From Dendrocalamus latiflorus (Eukaryota > Streptophyta > Magnoliopsida > Poales > Poaceae), in the NCBI GenBank assembly GCA_017311315.1, contig CM029650.1, positions 21,547,374 through 21,611,373 on the forward strand: DNA of 64,000 nt, in the 5' to 3' direction. The position numbers and the translations under genes are program-made. The notes under the pieces are model-generated. The model saw only the letters and a list, made by a program, of their open reading frames with translations, ran no database searches and was not told where the DNA came from. Each line of letters begins with the position of its first letter. Position 1 is the first letter of the stretch. Shown piece by piece: positions 58,308-64,000 of this stretch.

Positions 58308-61300
58308 ATGGCGACCATCGGTGGCTCCTTCACCATCCCACTCCCCGCTATTCATTTTGACGGGACGAACTTCTGGGAGTGGATGGTTTACCTGAGGATT
58401 CTCCTCAACCACCAGCGTCTTTGGGTCAGGTCACTGGTGAGCACCCCTGTTCGCCTCGTCCTACAATGCCCATCCAACCCACTCTCCCTGCTGATGCGGA
58501 TCAGGTGGCTCAGGACAAGGCATTGGAGGAGACTCTGGAGCTCTATCAGTTTGCCCTACATGCCTACGAGTGGTGCTAAGAGGCTGAGGCTTGTGCTACT
58601 ATAATCTTGGTAGGTAGCATGACGGTGGCTATCTTCATGGATGTGGCGAAGCTGCTGACGACACAGCTTATGTGGGAGTACCTCCGAGCTCACTGCCAGT
58701 CGACGAGTGATGCTATGTATCTCTCAGTTGTGCACCGGGCGCATTCCCTCCAGCAGCTTGATGCCACCATCGATGATTTCTACCAACAGATGTCTAAGGT
58801 GTGGCGTCAGCTTGACTCTCTAGGACTGGATGTTTGCCGGACCTGTCCTTGCTATGTACAGCTCTATGCTCACCACGAGACTCATCGTCTCTATGACTTT
58901 CTAACACGTCTTCGGCCTGAGTTCGAGACTGTGTGGGCTCAGCTCTTGACTCGTCACCTACGCCCGAGCTTAGTGGAGGCTCTCACGGCTGTGCGTGCTG
59001 AGGAGACTCGTCTCCGTGGTGCGGCTCAAGAGCAGCCTGTCTTGTCTGCCTCAGTGCCTATTTCTTCATCACCGGCCGAGATCTCTTTCCCAGCTCCCAG
59101 TGCCCCTATAGCTGCTACTTCTCCTATGGGTCTTCACTGCACTTACTGCCAGTGCGAGGGCCACAGGTATCAGGACTGCTACAAGTGGAGGAGGGACCAG
59201 GGTCACCAGGGTGGACGTCCCCAAAGGGCTCTGGCGGTTCCTCCTCCTCAGGAGCTGGTGCCTCTCGCCAGGGCTCCTTCGGTGATGTTGCACAACAGCT
59301 ACTCTTACTCCTCCAGTGCCTCGGTGTTGGCTCATCCTCAAACTCCTCGAGTTCAGCTCGTCTGTCTCTTGCTTCTCAGCAATCTTCCATGTCTCCGCCT
59401 CTCCCCTTATCAAGTATTTTGTCTCCGTGGGTCTTAGACTCTGGTGCTTCTTTTCACATGACGCCAGATTCCACACATCTCACTTTCATGCAGCCCATAG
59501 TCTTTCCTTCCATTGTTTAGACTGCAGATGGTACCTCTCTTTCTGTTGTAGGTCAAGGCATGCTTTCTACCTCCTCCTTTCATGTTCTTGCAGTCTCTTT
59601 TGTTCCTCAGCTAACTATGCAACTTATGTCAGCTAGTCAGATCACCGATCACAACTGTCATGTTGTTTTTGAGTCTGACTCTTGTTCTATTCAGGATCAT
59701 CGTATGGGGACTCTGCTTGGTACTGGTTGTTGCTATCGTGATTCACAGTGTCTTTGGGAGCTATACTGGCTTCATCTTCCTTCCGCTATCTCCACCAGCT
59801 AGTCAGCCACTACTACTCCCTCTGTTCTTGCTATGTTCTCCACTGCCTCCTTCACTCAGTGGCATCATCGTCTCGGTCATCTTTGTGGATCACGTCTTTC
59901 GTCACTTGTCGGTCATGATGTTCTTGGGTTTGTTTCTAGTGACACCTCTTTACATTGTATGGATTGCAAGCTTGGCAAATATATGTAGCTCCCCTATCCC
60001 TCTAGTGACTCTATTTCTACTCGTCCTTTTGCTCTTGTATATTCTGATATTTGGGGTCTGGCTCCCTTCGTTTTGAAAGGGGTCACTATTATTATGTGAT
60101 TTTTATTGATGATTATTCTCATCACATTTGCCTCTATTTTATGTCCTCTCACAGTCAGTTTCTCTCTATTTATTAGAGTTTCGCCACTATGGTTCACACT
60201 CAGTTTGATTTGGCTATTCGTGTGTTTTGGCTGACTCTGCTGACGAGTATCTCTCTACTGCCTTCCACCATTTTCTCACTGAACAGGGCACTATTCCCCA
60301 GTACTCTTGTCCTAGTGCTCATGCTTAGAATAGTGTCTCTGAGTGTAAGCATCGTCACTTACTTGAGACTACTCGAGCCCTCATGCTTGCTTCTTCTGTT
60401 CTCCCTCACTTCTGGGCTAAGGCTGTCTCCACTGATGCTTTCCTCATCAACGTGTAGCCTTCCACCGCCCTTCAGGGTTTTACTCCTATCGAGCATCTTT
60501 TTGGTTGATCCCCAAAGTCCGGTCACCTTCATAGTTTTGGCTATGTTTGCTTCGTTCTTCTTCCACCTCGTGAGCACACTAAGATGACTGCTCAGTCAGT
60601 TGAGTGTATTTTCCTTGGCTATAGTCTTAAGCATAAGGGTTATCGCTGCTATAACCTTGTTACTCGTCGGATGAGGATTTCCTGGTATGTCACTTTCGAT
60701 GAGTCCCGACCTTACTACCCTTGTTCTCCCATAGTCAGGTCTAATTCTCATGTTGAATCAATCTCCTTTCTGACTTTTTCTCACTCTCTGCCACCCACTA
60801 TTATTTTGCCTACTCCACCTACTTCCACTATTGCTTTGCCTTATCCACCTCCTTCGTCTCCCTCTCCTCTAGCTGCTCCTCTTCCATCTCTGTCGAAGGT
60901 TTCTTCCCACTCTCTTGTTGAGGTTTCACCTTTTCCTCTATACTACTCTCATCGTCCTTGGCCTCCTCACTCTCTAGTTGGCTCTCCCTCCTTGTTGGGC
61001 CCTACTCCCAGTTCTTCTTCTCTGTCCTTGTTGGGTCTTGGTCCACCCTATCCTCCCAGATACATCTTCGTGATTGCTACACTGTTAGGCAGCCTGAGCA
61101 CTATGGCTTTGCAGCTGCTACCTCTTCTGAGCCTCTGACTTATCGTGAGGCTGCTGCTCACCCTGAGTGGCAGCTCGTGATGTCTAAGGAGATTGCTACT
61201 TTGGAGTGTACTGGCATTTGGGATCTTGTATCCCTATCTGCACTTATCACTCCCGTCATGTGCAAGTGGGTGTACAAGATCAAGATCTGCTTAGCTGGTC

Positions 61301-62660
61301 CCCTTGAGCGCTACAAGGCTCATCTTGTGCTGTGTAGCTTTCAGCGGGAGATTGGTTGTGACTATAATAAAACTTTCGATCCTGTTGCTCACATGACTAC
61401 TGTTCGCACTCTTCTTGCTGTTGCCTTTGTTCAACAGTGGCCTATCTCTCAGTTGGACGTCAATAATGGCTTTCTCAATAGCGAGCTGCGTGAGGAGGTC
61501 TACATGCAGCCGTTCCCTGGGTATTCTATTCCTTCTGGTATGGTCTGTCACCTTCATCGCTCTCTCTATGGGCTCAAACAAGCCCTTCGTGCTTGGTTTG
61601 ACCGCTTTTCCTCCGTTGTCATTGCTGCCGGCTTTTCCACCAGTGATCACAATCCCGCTCTCTTTGTTCACATCTCTCCCTGAGTTCGGACGCTCCTCCT
61701 TCTCTATGTGGATGAGATGATTATTACTAGCGATGACTCTCAGTACATCATTTTTGTGAAGGAGCATCTCAGTGCGCAGTTTTTGATGTTTGATTTGGGC
61801 CCTCTTCATTATTTCCTTGGGATTGATATCACTTCTACGTCCAAGGGCTATTATCTCTCCCAGGAGCATTACATTCAGGATATCCTTACTCGCGCTTGTC
61901 TCACTGATCAACGTGTGGTGGATACTCCTATGGGGTTTGCCGTTCACCTTCGGTCCACTGATGGTGAGCCTCTTGAGGACCCCACCAGCTATCTTCATCT
62001 TGTCGGAACCCTTGTCTACCTTGGGATCACTTACCTTGATATTTCTCACCCAATTCACATCCCGAGTCAGGTCATCTCTGCTCCTACTCAGCTCCACTAC
62101 AATCACTTTCTCCGTGTTTTGTGATATCTTCGTGGGACCATCACTCGTCGCCTTTTCTTTCCTCGCTCCAGTTCCTTGCAGCTTTAGGCGTACTCTGATG
62201 CAACTTAGGCTAGCGATCACTCTGATCGCCAATCTCTTTCTGCCTATTGTGTTTCCTTGGTTCCTTCCTGATTGCTTGGAAGACCAAAAAGTAGAATGTC
62301 ATTTCCCGATCGAGTGTTGAGGCTGAGTTGAGAGCCATGGCATCACTGACAGCTGAGATCATTTAGTTTCGGTGGTTACTTGAGGATTTCGGTGTCTCTG
62401 CTTCTGCACCGACTCCTCTCTCATATAGTACTAGTGCGATCAATACTACTCGAGATCCTGTGAAGCATGAGCTCACCAAACACATTAGAGTGGATGCTTC
62501 ATATATGTGATCGCAGGTGCAAGACAAAGTTATTGATTTTTAGTATGTGCCCTCGGAGTTTTAGTTAGCAGATTTCTTCACCAAGGCACAGACTAGAGCT
62601 CAGCATTGGTTCTATCTCTTCAAACTCAGTGTTATTAATCCACCATGAGTTTGAGAAGGT
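58308..62660 (+). pseudogene. copia element 2 gag-pol remnant
   Basis: Gag starts at ATG 58308 (MATIGGSFTIPLPAIHFDG, then FWEWMVYLRIL), shifts frame, and continues from about 58607 (LDATIDDFYQQMSKVWRQLD, LTRLRPEFETVWAQLL) to a zinc knuckle CTYCQCEGHRYQDC (59138). A protease-like DSGAS follows near 59443. The integrase region is frame-broken. RT and RNase H pieces run at about 61000-62550: ISQLDVNNGFLNSELREEV, then YVDE in place of YVDD at 61705, then LHYFLGIDI and CLTDQRVVDTPMG. A TGA stop at 61681 and several shifts and stops make it inactive. Domain order is Ty1-copia. Reading on the opposite strand from 61291 to 62232 is an antisense shadow. Confidence 0.85.
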
Positions 62661-62757
62661 GTTAGATATGTATATAGTCTAGGGTTTCTTTGCATATTGT
62701 GCATAGGCATATATTGGCCTGTTGGGCCCTTTGGCAATACAAGGTCTCATTCTTACA
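62661..62757 (+). repeat. 3' LTR of copia element 2 (97 bp)
   Basis: It matches the 5' LTR apart from about six substitutions and two single-base gaps. Confidence 0.85.
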
Positions 62758-62927
62758 ACAACAACCACTGACAAAATACAAACAATGCAAAATTTAAACC
62801 CCAACTTCACAAACTTTGGCAATAGTTCATCACATACTATACTAAATCTTCTCACATGATCCCTCATAAAGCCTTGTTAGCGTGGGATATTTGCATGATA
62901 AAGAGAGTTGACCATATTAGTTTTCTA
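62758..62927 (-). mobile_element. Continuation of LTR copy B after copia element 2
   Basis: The text ACAACAACCACTGACAAAAT resumes the interrupted sequence of 57752. Its far end was not located. Confidence 0.4.
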
Positions 62928-63361
62928 TTTTAGAGGACGTCTAAGCAAAGAGGTTGTGTATATATATTACTAGTTCGAGATAGGTATCTAGTAATACATT
63001 TACCAGTATTCCACAGCTACAGTAGCTTAGAAATTTTGATTTACCTCCGATGTAGTTCAAGCAACGTACACATTTCTTAGGCTCTGTGTAGCGTTGCGGT
63101 GGATCATAATAATCTTGTTTGGTTATGCTGTTTTTAGACACTTAGGTATTTCGTTAGCTGTTTTTTTTTTTCTTGAGTTTCAAATAGATATATCATTGCA
63201 AGACGAAACGTGAGGACTACAATTGGATAACATAAATCATCTAACTTTAACTTAATTACTAAACAGAGTATAGGCTTTTCACAACTCTTTTGGCACTAAC
63301 TTTAAAAATAAGCTTAACACAACAAAACAATCGCAAACTGAGCCTTAGACGTCCTCTAAAA
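62928..63361. mobile_element. Candidate foldback MITE, 434 bp
   Basis: TTTTAGAGGACGTCTAAG at the left and its exact complement at the right end are the only inverted part seen clearly. No target duplication was recognised. The interior is AT-rich and non-coding. Confidence 0.55.
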
Positions 63362-64000
63362 GTTCTTAGTATTTTAGGTATACTGACGACGAACAAACAA
63401 TCGCAAACTGAGCCTTAATATTTACTTCTTCGTCGTGCCATTTAGGTATACTGACGACGATCGAGGATCTTTATGCCATTTAAGTTCAGTCTCGACGATG
63501 CCTCTCCTAAGTCCTAACAGCGACTACAAGTTCAGAGTGACGCTTTCATCTGATGTAGCTAGCTCCGCAGGTAAGCTGCCAAAATCGGTCACAGTATCTG
63601 ACTCGATCAAATATAGTTAACCTAGATAAATTGGTGATATGTATCAGAAAAAGGAACCCTCAATTCTTTAACAGTGATTTGTTTCTTCAGGGAAATCCAC
63701 TTGAAATCATGTTTCAGTACATCAGAACTGTGAGTAACTGCGAGTTTCGCGTGCGAAAAAACCTAAGTTGGTGCTACAATTAACCATCCCCCTAAAAATC
63801 TGGATGCAACATCTGTCTGAAACTCCCACAAAACTGCAAGAACAAGTCTGGACGCTGAGGATCCGCAGCCTCTCTTCAGATGCAAGCAGGAGCAGCGACT
63901 GACTAAATTAAAAGCTGGACTGAGGCATGGATGATCCAAGGAACCTCTGCAGCTGAGCGGCGTCGAAACCGTTGACGCTCTGCTACGTCACGTCGGAAGC
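63362..64000. other. Terminal non-coding region with short direct repeats
   Basis: AACAATCGCAAACTGAGCCT occurs twice (63326 and 63397) and TTAGGTATACTGACGACGA twice (about 63374 and 63441). The first copy crosses the border of the foldback element. The rest, up to the window end, has no recognised gene. It may be the edge of a gene outside the window. Confidence 0.5.

Larger units (their letters stand above)
57753..62757 (+). mobile_element. Ty1-copia element 2, about 5.0 kb, with ultra-short LTRs
   Basis: The LTRs at 57753-57850 (98 bp) and 62661-62757 (97 bp) start TGTTAGATATGTATATAGTC and end TTACA. The 5-bp target repeat ACAAC lies at 57748-57752 and 62758-62762. The primer-binding site TGGTATCAGAGC follows the 5' LTR. 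The LTRs differ at about six of 97 positions, so this insertion is much older than copia element 1. The coding part is decayed. Confidence 0.88.

Noticed and set aside
61291..62232. Minus-strand 313-codon open frame
   Set aside because: It is antisense to the copia element 2 reverse transcriptase.

Overview
The window looks like nuclear DNA of a grass, most likely rice or another Oryza species. The evidence is spliced plant genes with short GT-AG introns, recognisable plant families (tubby-like F-box, ROH1-like/DUF793, trihelix, plant FAM135-like DUF676 esterase), and dense nested plant transposons (MULE/Pack-MULE, hAT, Ty1-copia and Sirevirus-like LTRs, foldback MITEs). I saw no prokaryotic or organellar operon structure, rRNA, tRNA or CRISPR array. 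Species identity is inference.

Layout. 1-6.6 kb: thirteen exons of a FAM135-like serine-esterase gene on the plus strand. Its first exon lies upstream of the window, a Pack-MULE sits in the first visible intron and a MITE in the last. A decayed exon 4 and a 1-nt frameshift make it look like a pseudogene. 8.8-10.2 kb: an intact single-exon ROH1-like gene on the minus strand. 10.3-28.5 kb: a transposon nest holding a duplicated segment, a gypsy-type LTR, a MuDR-like transposase pseudogene split by a Sirevirus-like LTR plus gag remnant, a hAT-like MITE, and a terminal-inverted-repeat element carrying a MATH-domain gene fragment. It ends with a second Sirevirus-like LTR. 29.1-35.4 kb: a complete young Ty1-copia element with 931-bp LTRs and a GACAC target duplication, inactivated by stop codons. 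36.8-40.9 kb: an intact tubby-like F-box gene (minus strand) with a long 5'UTR intron. 41-48.3 kb: a MULE-type MITE, a Pack-MULE-like element, another Sirevirus-like LTR and a hAT transposase pseudogene. 50-54.3 kb: an intact trihelix transcription factor gene (minus strand) with a probable 3'UTR intron that contains a hAT MITE. Its 5' region is duplicated at 55.2 kb. 55.7-63 kb: a Sirevirus-like LTR interrupted by an old copia element with LTRs of only about 98 bp. The last kilobase has a foldback element and short repeats.

The four host genes have no evident operon-like relation. They are separate islands in repeats: a lipase/esterase-like gene, a ROH1-like gene, a tubby-like F-box gene and a trihelix regulator. 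The strongest structural findings are target-site duplications that fix exact transposon borders, an apparent empty-site control for one MITE inside a local duplication, a candidate LTR-spanning leader intron in the young copia element, and families of short GGT-N-ACC palindromes in four different LTRs, one of which shares sequence with a MITE in the esterase intron.
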